A stretch of 64,000 nucleotides of DNA. It comes from Adiantum capillus-veneris. Taxonomy: Eukaryota > Streptophyta > Polypodiopsida > Polypodiales > Pteridaceae. The stretch spans positions 101,357,811-101,421,810 of the forward strand of contig CM043947.1 of the NCBI GenBank assembly GCA_014529385.2, in the 5' to 3' direction. Of this stretch, positions 21,240-31,800 are shown one piece after another; within the stretch, counting starts at the first letter, position 1; each line of letters starts with the position of its first letter. Position numbers and translations under genes: made by a program. The notes under the pieces were generated by a model. The model made no database searches. It worked only from the letters and a program-made list of their open reading frames with translations, and was not told the DNA's origin.

Positions 21240-24200
21240 TCAATAGAGTCCTGTCGTCTTGAGCATCTGCAAATGTGATTCGTAGCGTAGGTTGCCGATG
21301 GTCAAGGTTGGGCCGAATATTTTGCTTTCGTGAGTGAAAAAGCCGGTGTAGAAAGCTTCTTTGAATGTTTGCATGTGGAAGCTAGGCAAAAACATAATTC
21401 TTTGGTACAAGAGATGTAACACCTTTGGTGATGGCTGCAATGAAAGATCATACATCATATCCGTCACTGTGTCGGCCGTCGATAGTAGACTCGAGGTAGT
21501 GGCTTTATCTGGCGCGAACACTTCAATGCATGCTAAGAGAGTCCTGCAGATTTTCTTTAGCATCTGACACGAAAGGTCAGGAGAGCCAGTAAAGAGTTTG
21601 ATGGTGCCCGTTAGGGTTTTCACCATGTAGGCTTTACCTATTCTCTCTCCTTCCTTTGGTCCTGGCATCCTGGGATAATTAAGCCAATTTGGCTTCTTTT
21701 CTGCAATCTTGCCATGCTCTTTCCAGTTTCTGACTCTTGGCACCGGGCAGAAGGTTGCATCCTCCCGAATCTCCTTTGGAGCCTCTACCAAGTAGATGAG
21801 GTAGGCTGGGTATTTGTTCAGCCAACCTTTCCTCCATCTAGGTTGAGAATCTACAATCTTCTTTGATTGTTCATCCTTTGTGATGTCGCCTTCGTAAAGA
21901 GCGACATACTGCTCCTCCTCTATTCTCTTTTTCGTCTTTATCACTTCAAATTTCATCAGAGGGAAAGGCAGGCTGGGTTGCATCCACTCTTCATGGAGCA
22001 CTTTTGTGTCTAAACCTTGAAGTCTAATGGAGATGAGGAGTCTCCTTTCCCATTCCATTTCCGCCTTGGCACTTTCCTCTGTTGACTTTTCTATTTGGTC
22101 CTGGAGCCTTTGTTCTTCTTCTTCAGAGATTCTTGAAGTCGAGGCCACTTCTTGAACTGGGGCTGGATGTTCAATTGTGGTTGCCTCTCCAGTTTCTGGT
22201 AGCTCTATGGCTGCTCCCCCTGCTTCTTCTTGTGGTGGCTCTGTTTCTCTTCTTTGCTGCTCTTGGAGGTCTTGGAGCTGTTTGCGGAGGGCCTCATTTT
22301 CTGTCCTTAGTGTTTGGTTTTCTGATGTGAGCCTCTCCTCTGCAGCCAATGATCCCTCCGCCATGTGCAATCTTTGCACTTGCTCTAACCTTAGCTCTCT
22401 TTGCAAACTTCTGACCTGATCTTCCAGAGCTGGTACGAGGGCTCCCTCTTGTTCTGTTCCTGCTCTGCTAGCTCTAGGGGTGGTCCTGAGTCTCGTGATT
22501 GTCCTTTCTTGAAGTTCGACTCTTTCCCTTAGCTCAATGAGCTCATCCTTGGCTGCCTCCAGCTCATCTTCTATTCGCTCCTTTGCTTCCTGTGAACTTG
22601 TTACCTCTCTTGAAGCTTCGGCTAGTTGGAGTATCAAGCCGTCTCTCTCGTTTTCTGCGTCGTAGAGTGATGCTTTATGACTTTCAGATTCAGTCATAGC
22701 ATTCTCTAACTTCTTCTGCAACTCTGCTTCCTTTTGTTTTGCTGTCTCAATTGCTACTTCCTTTGCTCTGGATCTTTCTTTAATCTTGCTGAGAAGTTCA
22801 TGCACCATGTGCATGTCTTTTTCATCTTCATCTGTCAACTTGACAGCTCTTTCTGCCACCACTTCCAATGGCTTCGGCTCTTCTAGTATGTTCTGTTCGT
22901 CCATTTTCTCTTTACTCTCCATTGTACCCTTTGTCTTTTCCTTCGTCCCTTTCCGATCATCTTGTTTTCGTAGGGATATCCCATAAACTGCCTCCAGGGC
23001 CTCTTCTTCACTGTATCCGATCGCTACCAGATCCTCATAATCATCTTTCTTTTGCTGAACTGGATCTATCTCCTTTCCCTTGGTCCCGGCCTCCGACTTT
23101 TCCATAACTTCTGTTTCTATTTCTATTGTGGTCTCCTCCACAATAATTTCCATCTTCTTCGGGCTTGGTACATCAGCAAAGGAGGTCTGATTGTCCTCAG
23201 TCATCTTGGCTTTTCCTTTGTTTGCTTGCCCGTCTTTCTCTCGAAGTTCAGTAGACTCATCTACTTCCTTCTTTCCCTTGTCGTCCTTTTTCAGCTCAGC
23301 TTTTAAAAGCTGTACTTCCTCTTCAGTGTATGGCTCGACAGGTTGTTGCTCCAGTATAGCCTCCGACTCCTCATAAGCTCTAATATATTGATCATATTGA
23401 TCAACATGTGGCCTGGCTGAGCTGGTTCCGACTTTAGTGGGGTCTGGCACCCACATTTCTTCAAAGTCCCCCTTTAGAGCTCTTTCCGCTCTAAACTGCT
23501 CCACCAGCCTTTCCATTCTTGCGGCTTTTTGACTTTTGGTTTGCTTGGGATCAGCCTTCTTCTTCGCTTTCTTCTTGAGCGGCTCGTCCACAGCCTCTTC
23601 ACGTTCTGAAACTATTTCTAGTTTTCGGCGTGCTCTTGTGGACGCCCTCTTGGATACTTCTTGCTGTTCTTTCTCTTCATCGGCTTCTCTAAGCCACTCA
23701 TTCTGGGAGGGAACCCGTGGCCCTTGATCCCTAGCTCCAATAGCTTCATAAGCTATTCTTGTTAGGATTTTTCCTCCTCCTATGTACTTTGGCTTCTGGT
23801 TATGCATGGCGATTACTTGCTCGTGGATGTATTGAGCATAATTCACCTCTTTTGGCATGTTGCTCTTTAGTGCCCATGTGATGGTTGTCGCAATGGCATG
23901 GGGTGGTGTAGTATACTTCTGCGGTCTTTTACTGCACACATGGAAAAACTGGTTGTATAATCGGCAAAGGGTTGCCGCTCGTTGATCTGCCATATCTCCG
24001 TAGGTTGTATTTTGTTTCTTTGATCCATAGACCTCTATGGCCTCCCTTCTTTCTCTGACAAAACTCCCTTTGTTGTGCAGCTTCAATGCATCTGCAATGA
24101 GCTGTGGAGTGATCTGTACTTCAACTGTTTCTCCATCCATGGCTGTCAACGTGGCTTTCCCATCCTTCTAAATGGATGTTGCCAACTCATACACTCTTCT

Positions 24201-24515
24201 TGTGTCTACACCTGATGGTCTCGAGGTGAAGAACCTGTGTAAGTCAGCCTTTTCCAGGTATCTGTTGATGTTCTCTGATCTGCTGTAATCCACCAATTCT
24301 CGTGGGATCATAGGTACATCGACCGATTGCCCTTGAGGATCTCTGAAAGTCCCCTGGTAGATCTTTATTCCCTCTTTTTCTAGTACTGCTTCCTCCACCC
24401 AAGTCTTGGTTGGCTTGAGGGTTTCTGTTGGAATATCAAAAGGTTCTGCTTCTGCAAGAGCATCCTTGATGGTTGGTCTTTTTCTCTTAGTTGCCGATGA
24501 CTTAGCGGAATCCAT
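21240..24515 (-). pseudogene. ORF-Y of element B: long charged coiled-coil protein, one in-frame stop
   Basis: One frame of about 1,090 codons, broken only by a TAG at 24168-24170; without it the frame reads on as ATSI-stop-KDGKATLTAMDG, where A has STIKEDGTAQITD. The N-terminal 300 residues are the part conserved with A (RPQKYTTPPHAIATT, ILTRIAYEAIG). A Lys/Glu-rich stretch and KKKAKKKADPKQTKSQK could be a nuclear signal. Residues of about 570-760 form heptad-rich coiled coil (ELEAAKDELIELRERVELQE; LTSENQTLRTENEALRKQLQ). The C-terminal 300 residues look globular (PRWRKGWLNKYPAYLIYLVE). No enzyme or membrane segment is seen. It lies between the palindrome spacer and the polypurine tract. Function unknown. 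Confidence 0.75.
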
Positions 24516-27329
24516 GGATCCTGTAACTCCAATTTCAGAAGTTAGCGTCTTTTTAATACTGAAAGCCGAAATGAAGCTTTTAACTATTCAAATGACTTGA
24601 AAATTGAAACATGAGCTATTCAGGGCCTAAGGATGCAATGTAGGTGAAAAAATATGCAAACTGGGCTCAAAAAAATGCTTGAGACATCATACGCGTATGA
24701 TGTCTTTTGTGTCAGAATGACTTCATATTGGTTGTGCTTGTAACTGATAGTGTATACATGAGTATCATATGCTTGGATTTGAGTTTGGATCCCATTTGGT
24801 CAAGTTTTGGCGAGTTTAGTCCGGTTCAGGCTCTTGGCAAAATTTTGAAAGGGAATTGGATTTTATGATCCAAATTGGGTAAAACTTGGTGGATTACTTT
24901 CAAATGGCATGTAGAACACTTCTGTTTGGTGGTTGAAGCCCTGAGGTGCCAAAATCACATAGTGAGACATCATACGCGTATGATGTCTTTTAGTTCATTT
25001 TTGGACCAATTTTCTCTATAAGCTTGGTTTTGGCTTTAGATAGGCTTATTCAGTGGATTTATCAAGTTTGGATAGAATTTGGACTAAAAATGGCTCTGGA
25101 GACATCATACGCGTATGATGTCTTTTTCATCAATTTTTCATGGGATTGGTTCTGTGGACTCTCCATGTGCTAGTGAAGGACTGTTTATACTCAAATCTTG
25201 GTTTGGACTTGAATATGTTGGATTTGGGACAAAAATAGGCTTTGTATGAAGGATTTTCTCTTAATTGGGCTAATGGGGTGATCCACTTGACCAAATGGTT
25301 CCAAACTTCATATGTAGCATGTATTAGATATATATAATGGATGTATGATGACAAATGAGCATTTTTGGCTCTGTAAGTGCAAATAGACATCATACGCGTA
25401 TGATGTCTTTTGTGTCAAAATGGTGCTTTTTGGTTCCAGATAGCTTGTAGATGTGTTAATCAACAATCCTACAAAGTTTCAATGAGTTTGGAGTTATTTT
25501 GACAAAATTAGGACCAAAAATCAATTTTATGGCCTACTTTGCGTCTTTTTGGTTTTCCTTGGGTTTTCTAACTCCAATTCTCATGATACTTGGTTCATAG
25601 GATGTGATTAACATGTGGAATGAGGCTATGCACTCAAATATTGAAATGGATGTGAAAATCATGCTGTGAGACATCATACGCGTATGATGTCTTTTCTTGA
25701 AATGCTGGTCTTTTTGTGCAAAGAATGCTTTGTGCTAGTGCCCTAAGCCCTGCTAACTAGTGTTCAACTTAAAAAGTCATCAGTTTAGCTAAAAGGCCCC
25801 CTTATAGGCATGTCAGTCTCCGAAGTCATCTTTTTGCCTTGGAGTTGAATTTCTTCAACTTTTCTTCTCGAGAGTTGCATTTCCAGCTCATTGGATATGT
25901 TGTGAAGCCACCTATTTGGTTGAACTTGACTTTGGCTCCCCGTTCTCCATCTTTCTCCATTTGGTTGCCCGAAAGCGTCTTTTTCACCATCGGTAAGTGA
26001 ATCAGCTTTCTTTTGGGTTTTGCTTGCAAACATAAGTCATCCATGTATAGTTGAAACTGCTCGTGAAGTTTCATCTCATTCGGTCGTCAATTTCAGCCGT
26101 TATGCCAAAATGACGCTTTGTGTGTCCGTAGCCGAATCGGTTGTTCCGACCTACTTTTGGTGATCCAAACCCGGAGACACTCCATGGTTGCATTGCCCTC
26201 GATGTTGTTAAGCTTCCTGAGAAGTTTTGTGTCGTTCCGACAACTTTTTTCTGTTTGCCTCTTGCAGGCTCTGTTGACCTAGGGTTTTTCCAGTCGTTCT
26301 TTCTCGAGCTTTGAGTGCTAGAAACTCATCTCCTATACTAGGGTAACCCACCTCTAAGTTCTTGCAAGGTTTGGTTAGGCGGTTGTGCCCCTACCTAGCG
26401 TTCCTCCCCATTCCCCGTCTGCTCTTGTTTCTTGGTTTTGGTGAGTTTTCGCGACAAAAGTTAACGATAAGCATCAAAAGCTTATGGCAACGAGTCTACC
26501 TCTCATGTCTGGTGTCCTCTGAGCTCTCGTAGTAGTCGTAGAAGGCGGTAGAAGGTCGGATGCTCCTGTGTGCTCTTTGCTCTCTCCAAGAAGGTAATAG
26601 TGGAAATGAGCTTGAAAGTGATGTGAAAAATACTTATCTTCAGACTTCTCGGATCACTTGTTACCAAATTTGACATGTGCTCCTATCTCGTCGTGAAATG
26701 CACTTTAGGATTTGAAATTTCTCAATTTGGACTCCATTTGACCTGTTTCTGAGAAATCTGTCCACTTTGCCAAAATTCTGTCATTTCGGGCTTTCCGCAA
26801 CTTTTTCAGAATTGTACCCAATTTTTATCCTGGGTTGCCCTTGTCATTAGGATCATCACCGTCTATTCTTTTCTTTTTTCCGATCTCATTTCACCTGCTT
26901 TTTTATTTTTCTTTTATTTTTATTAAGAAAATCATAAAAAATAAAGGAAAATAAAAAATTGAAGCCAAAAAATTCCAAACATACACGATAAATAGCTGGT
27001 AACCCTGTGTATATGAATATACACTTCTTTGTGATTTCTGGACTTGGATTACCACTTTTTTCCACTTTTTAGCTCAAAAAACACTCTTATTTAGTGATAT
27101 TTACACATCTAGAGACCCAAATTCATCATTTGATCTCTTCTTGTTGCAAAACAAGGTATATAAGGGCATAAATATTATCAATATCCGCAATCAAACATAA
27201 AAAATTACAAAATCATGTAAGACACTGCCCTTGTAATATAATTTTTGTTTTTCTTTGTTTTTTCCGCTTGTAGCTGCTTTGTAGCTCCTGTATACCTCCC
27301 CCCCTCCTAGTCTGAGTCCTCCCGGACGA
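24516..27329 (-). other. 3-prime spacer of element B between ORF-X and ORF-Y
   Basis: About 2.8 kb without a credible gene. The half next to ORF-Y (24600-25700) consists of degenerate units of about 285 bp carrying the palindromes. The half next to ORF-X (25700-27190) has matches to A's spacer. From 26850 to 27190 it is AT-rich with nothing recognised. Confidence 0.65.
24682..25692. repeat. B-type palindrome array in the 3-prime spacer
   Basis: Five perfect 24-bp palindromes, AGACATCATACG followed by its reverse complement, at 24682-24705, 24965-24988, 25100-25123, 25385-25408 and 25669-25692. Start-to-start distances are 283, 135, 285 and 284 bp. Flanking sequence is only loosely repeated while the palindromes are invariant. 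Confidence 0.97.
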
Positions 27330-28475
27330 CTATGAAGTGTCTGTGGGTGAAGCATTGTAGTTGTTTTGGTCATCAGTTCCCAATGCAATTGTAGAGCGAT
27401 GATACAACAGTCTTTCCAATAAAGCTGCTCTTTGTTTGATTGAAGGATTGGTGGTTTGGTTTTGGGTTGGTTTTGGTACTTCGGTAGTAGAATCACTAGA
27501 TGGATTCTTCGTTACCTTGTTGTCTTTTTTCACAATCCAAATCTGCTTCCGCTTTGCTTGTGCTTGCCACAAACTCTTTGCGACCCAAACCTGCTTTGTT
27601 CTGTGTGTTGATTCCCTCGCCTTGAAATACCTATTAGTTTCCGTTGATTGTATTGAAGGGAGTTCCTGTTTACAAATCTTTGGGATCCAAATTTGCTTGC
27701 TATAGCTTTGTGCCGTCATGAACTTCTTTGGAATCCAGATCTGTTTCACTGTCCTTGATTGTCTGGAATCACTCTGTTGTCTGGTATTGAAGACTCTGTT
27801 TTCCACCTTTGTGTTCTCTGGCACAGCCTTTTTTGGTCTCCATATCAACTTTGACTCCGTTTTTTTCCAAGGTTGAGCTGTTATATTATTGCTTGTCTTC
27901 CTTATCCACTGTTGAGAATTCCTCGTCGAAGAGTAATCCGGTTGTATAGAAACTTTTGGTTGCCATTGCTTCTTCTTTTTCTCTGGTTGTTGTTTATCTT
28001 TGTCTTTGGATTCGTCCTTTGGAGTTGGCTCTTCTCCTTTGGTGAACTTAACTGATTGACTTTCACCTTCGTATTTGATAAGCACTGAATTAGAACTCTA
28101 GTCAATCATTGCATTGTATTGCTTCTGCCATGGTTGTCCTAGCAATAATGGATGTTGTGTAGCTTGGTCTTCAACCACGTAAAACATATGAGGATACACA
28201 TATTGGTTAATCTGTATATGTAAAATTGTGCATCCGACAGTTTTGATTGAATTCTCAGAGTAACTCTTTAACTCTTGCTTGGCAGTTTGTAGTTTAGTGT
28301 CATTTGTCAATTGTCTATACAAACTGAGTGAAAGTAGGTTAGCTTGAGCTCCTGAGTCCAATAGTGCTCTGGCTTTGATTTGTTTGGTTCCTACTTTGCA
28401 TTCAACGATGGGTTCTTCTTTGTCATTATCCATTTCTGTTATACTGACTGCGTTTATTCGTATCGCTCCTTCATT
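27330..28475 (-). pseudogene. ORF-X of element B: second retropepsin-like domain plus tryptophan repeats
   Basis: One frame with a TAG at 28098-28100. The first part (from about 28475) holds ALLDSGAQANLLSLSLY and LLLGQPWQKQYNAMID, a retropepsin fold pattern with DSG. The stop replaces what is normally Trp (DW-SSN-V-I). The second part has at least five repeats of the form K-x-I-W-x-P-K: KLIWRPK, KQIWIPK, KQIWIPK, KQVWVAK, KQIWIVK, about 20-35 residues apart in a basic, disordered context, with weaker N-terminal ones (QWQPKV, QQWIRK). The C-terminus SIKQRAALLERLLYHR is shared with A. Role unknown; the basic repeats suggest binding of nucleic acid or of a partner. Confidence 0.75.
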
Positions 28476-28478
28476 GCG

Positions 28479-28814
28479 CTATTTCTGACGCAGTAGTCTT
28501 CTTTTCTCCATTCTTTCCTTCGTCTCGGCTTGCGCTTCCTCCTCAATCTTTTTCTTTTTCTGGACACGCAGCTTTTCTTGATGTATTTTGAGAAGCATGT
28601 CTTGGGTTAGCGGCAAAAGATACTTTTTCACTCTGCATCCACTAATCCAATTGGGCATTTCTTCTCCGTCTAATGTAGCAAGCTTGACGGCTCCACTTGG
28701 TGATAGATCTTTAATCACCAGAGGTCCCATCCCTCGCTTTTTAAGCTTCTTAGCATGCTGTTTCAGAGTGTAAACTAGGACATAGTCCCCAACCTTAAAC
28801 TCTTTAGTCCGCAC
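28479..28814 (-). pseudogene. pol: Integrase C-terminal remnant of element B
   Basis: The text RTKEFKVGDYVLVYTLKQ and GPLVIKDLSPSGAVKLATLDGEE is the post-catalytic end of plant gypsy integrases (FKVGD-VL; GP-VI---SGA--LA-LDG-E). It lies in the same frame as gag-pro, 15 bases after its stop, and the end of the gag-pro frame (LDELRLKAVASIYAQKRRQK) is itself the helix that precedes this motif in integrases. So an internal deletion joined protease to the integrase tail and removed RT, RNase H and the DDE core. The frame stops at 28479 with TAG and reads on into ORF-X. Confidence 0.8.
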
Positions 28815-28829
28815 ATGCTTATCAAAAAG

Positions 28830-31800
28830 TTACTTTTGTCTCCTTTTTTGAGCGTAGATAGAAGCTACTGCTTTTAGGCGAAGCTCGTCTAGCTTTTCCA
28901 GGTCATCTATTCTATCAGTTTCTTTTTCGAGTACAGTTCTCAACATGAAGTACGGAACCACGTCGTACCCGTCCTTGTCGCAAAATTTCGTTGTGGGACC
29001 ATCCGGAATTGCACAAACATATAGGGTTGCTAGAATGTGTGTCCATTCTAATGGTTCAAACGTGTCCTCTGGAAAGGGTTCTCCTACATAAGTTTCGTCT
29101 TCGATAGCCCTTTCTAAAACACAATCTTCTCGTTTCAGACTTCCACATTTCGAAGCTCCACACATCCATAACTCCTTGGGTTTACCTAACCAAGCTGGAA
29201 ATTCGGATCCCGCCAAAGTAGCTGAATCAAACTCCTCCACCGGTGTGCGGTTCACATCTTTGTAGCTATGGTCTTTCAGGTTCACACGTGTAGTGGTTTC
29301 CATATTTCTCAGGTATATATGATCGTAGCCCCAATCTTGGACCATTTTCAACTGTCTCATGAATGGTCTTCCCAATATGATATCATAGTTATTCTCCTTG
29401 CCAAAATCGACAATAGCAAAAGTATGTTCGTATTCAATGCCGCAAGAAGTCACTACGACTTTCTCTAATAACCCCATAGGTTTCTCCATGTGTCCATCTG
29501 CTAATTGGAGTTTCAACCTAGTCTTCCTTATTGCTGGTTTCCCCCATTTTTTCCAGATTTCTTTTGTAGCAATGGCTACCCCTGCTCCGCTGTCTAGTAT
29601 TGCCATCATCTTCACTCCTTGGAATTCAACTGGTAAGGTTGTATTCCCCTCTTCACCTTCGCAATACTCTCCGACCTTGTTTAAGGGTACAGGCTTAGCG
29701 TTCTTTTGTGGCTTGCTCAGCTCCTCTATGCTCTCTTGCAATCTCGATGTTGGATCTTTTATCCCGAATTTCTCCAAGCATTTTCCTACAGTGGTCCACA
29801 TATGTGGTCTTAGCCTCAAAAGCTCAGCTAGAGTGATAGTGCATGTCACTGGTGTTGACAAAATCTCTATCAATCCTTGCGAGTCCATGACTTTTTCTGA
29901 TGAGATTTTTCGTGAGGGAAGTGCTCTAATCTCGGATTTTGCTTCATACTCTCCTAAGTATGAAGGTAAGGTTTTCAGTGAATGAGGTTTGCTCTCCATT
30001 GTTCTAACAGAGCCCCCATCTCCCCAGTAAGATTGCAGATCCAAGTCCACTTGAGATCCTGCCTCAAATTCCACTATGGGAGGATTCCTGATGTCCTTTT
30101 CCCCATTTGTCTGATTAGCTTGGCAACTTAGCTCGTTTGCAAAGTTTGCCTCTCTCACTTGTTTCCAAAATTCATTGTAATCCTCATCTTTTCCGTAAAT
30201 CCTCTGTATGGCTGGATGAAAACTCTCTATCTCCTGATCGGTTGTGTTCAATACTATGCGGTCATCCTTTTGTGTATTTTCAGGCTTTTGTGCACTAGGA
30301 GTCTTTTCAGCTACCCGTGAAACGATAGTCTCTTGCTGAATTGGGTTTTTCTTCCCACAATTCATTGTTTCTTTTGGTGGTTCTAATAAGGCTTGTGCAG
30401 TCTCGATCATTCTCTGGCACATTTCAAGTCTCTGCTTTTCCAATTCCGCGTTTGGGTATGTCATCCACCTCTGTTCTTGTGTTTGGTTGTTCTTTAACCT
30501 AGCTTCGTAAGCTCTCATCAGTGCGTCCAATGGTTCGTGTACTTTGTCGACTAGCACTGATCCCCCTGAGCTTAAGCTCGTTGTTTCTTTGATACTCTCT
30601 TGTTTCATTCTTTCCGGGCTCATCTCTCTTTTCCCGTTTTGACTCTCAAGTTTTTCTAATCTAGCTTTAGTTTGCTTTAGTTCCTCAGCTAGAATAGCGT
30701 CTTCACGTTCTTTTCTCAACTTCATGCGTGCTTTTCTAGCTTTCCATGTGTTTTTTTGACTCCGCGGTCCTTGACTAACCACTTCAGTCGCTAACTTTCC
30801 ATTCTCAGGTTCTCTAGTGGTTTTCTTAGCTTGAGCTCTAGTAACAACTTGCGTTGGTATCAGAGTTTCATTTTCAGACCCACTGCTGGTAGGAATAGTT
30901 TCTAGCATATTCAATGTCTTCTTTTGCACTTTGTTTGGATTCTTTGAACAATTCTCAATGAAGTGAGTAACCCCACACTCAGTGCAATAAGCGTTAATTC
31001 TAATGATTTCCGTATGTGGGCAAACATTCATCAGATGGTCACCTCCACACTTGTAACAGGGTCCTAGTGCTGGTCTTGGGCCCATTTGATTCGTCCTTTG
31101 TGGATAGGATGGTCTTTGTCCTGTTAACCCTCCATGAGCTATGAACATCAATGTTCTTGCGTCCATATTGTATCTCTCTTCATCAGAAGCACTTGTAACT
31201 GTTGGTATTCCAACATTCCCCATCATGCCCCATGGTTCTGGTTGTTTTGGTTCTTCTGGTGGGTAATACACTGTCGGAGACATGTGTGCACCCGATTCTT
31301 CGTAATAGGCTTGAACAGGCACTAAGGCTTGTTCTTCCTGATTCTCTAAGGTTGGTGCATATCTAATGCCCACTGGTCTTGCTCCTGGTAAAGGTGGTTG
31401 TTGTCCCAATACCGGTTGCGGTCTTTCTATCCCCATAGGTCCTGGTACATTTCCCGTTGGGTATCGAGGTACTGGATGTATCTGAGGTGGTGCCAATTGA
31501 GCAGGAGGTGCATATTGGCGCTCCCTTACATACCCTTTGTTGTAATAACACTCCTCTGTTGGATGATTTGTCCATTTTTGTTCAATAGCACACCATTTCA
31601 GTGTTTTTGGCAATGGTTTTTGGTATGGTGCCATCCTTTTTAGAGCATCTTCTATCATTTGCTCTACATTTGGCATGGTTGTTGTTTGAACATTCTTTTT
31701 AGTGGTAGTCTCGCTCGCTACGGAGGAGGAGCTACTGGATGCAAAATCTGTATCCGCTGACACCTCTCCATAAACCGTACAGTTATCCACTAAGTACAAT

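Noticed and set aside
22082-23376. Plus-strand frames opposite ORF-Y
   Set aside because: Antisense shadows of a coiled-coil coding sequence, Ser/Leu/Phe-rich, no domain.
24682-25692. Regularly spaced identical repeats as a CRISPR array
   Set aside because: Spacing is about 285 bp, the repeats are full palindromes, there are no cas genes, and the context is a plant retrotransposon.
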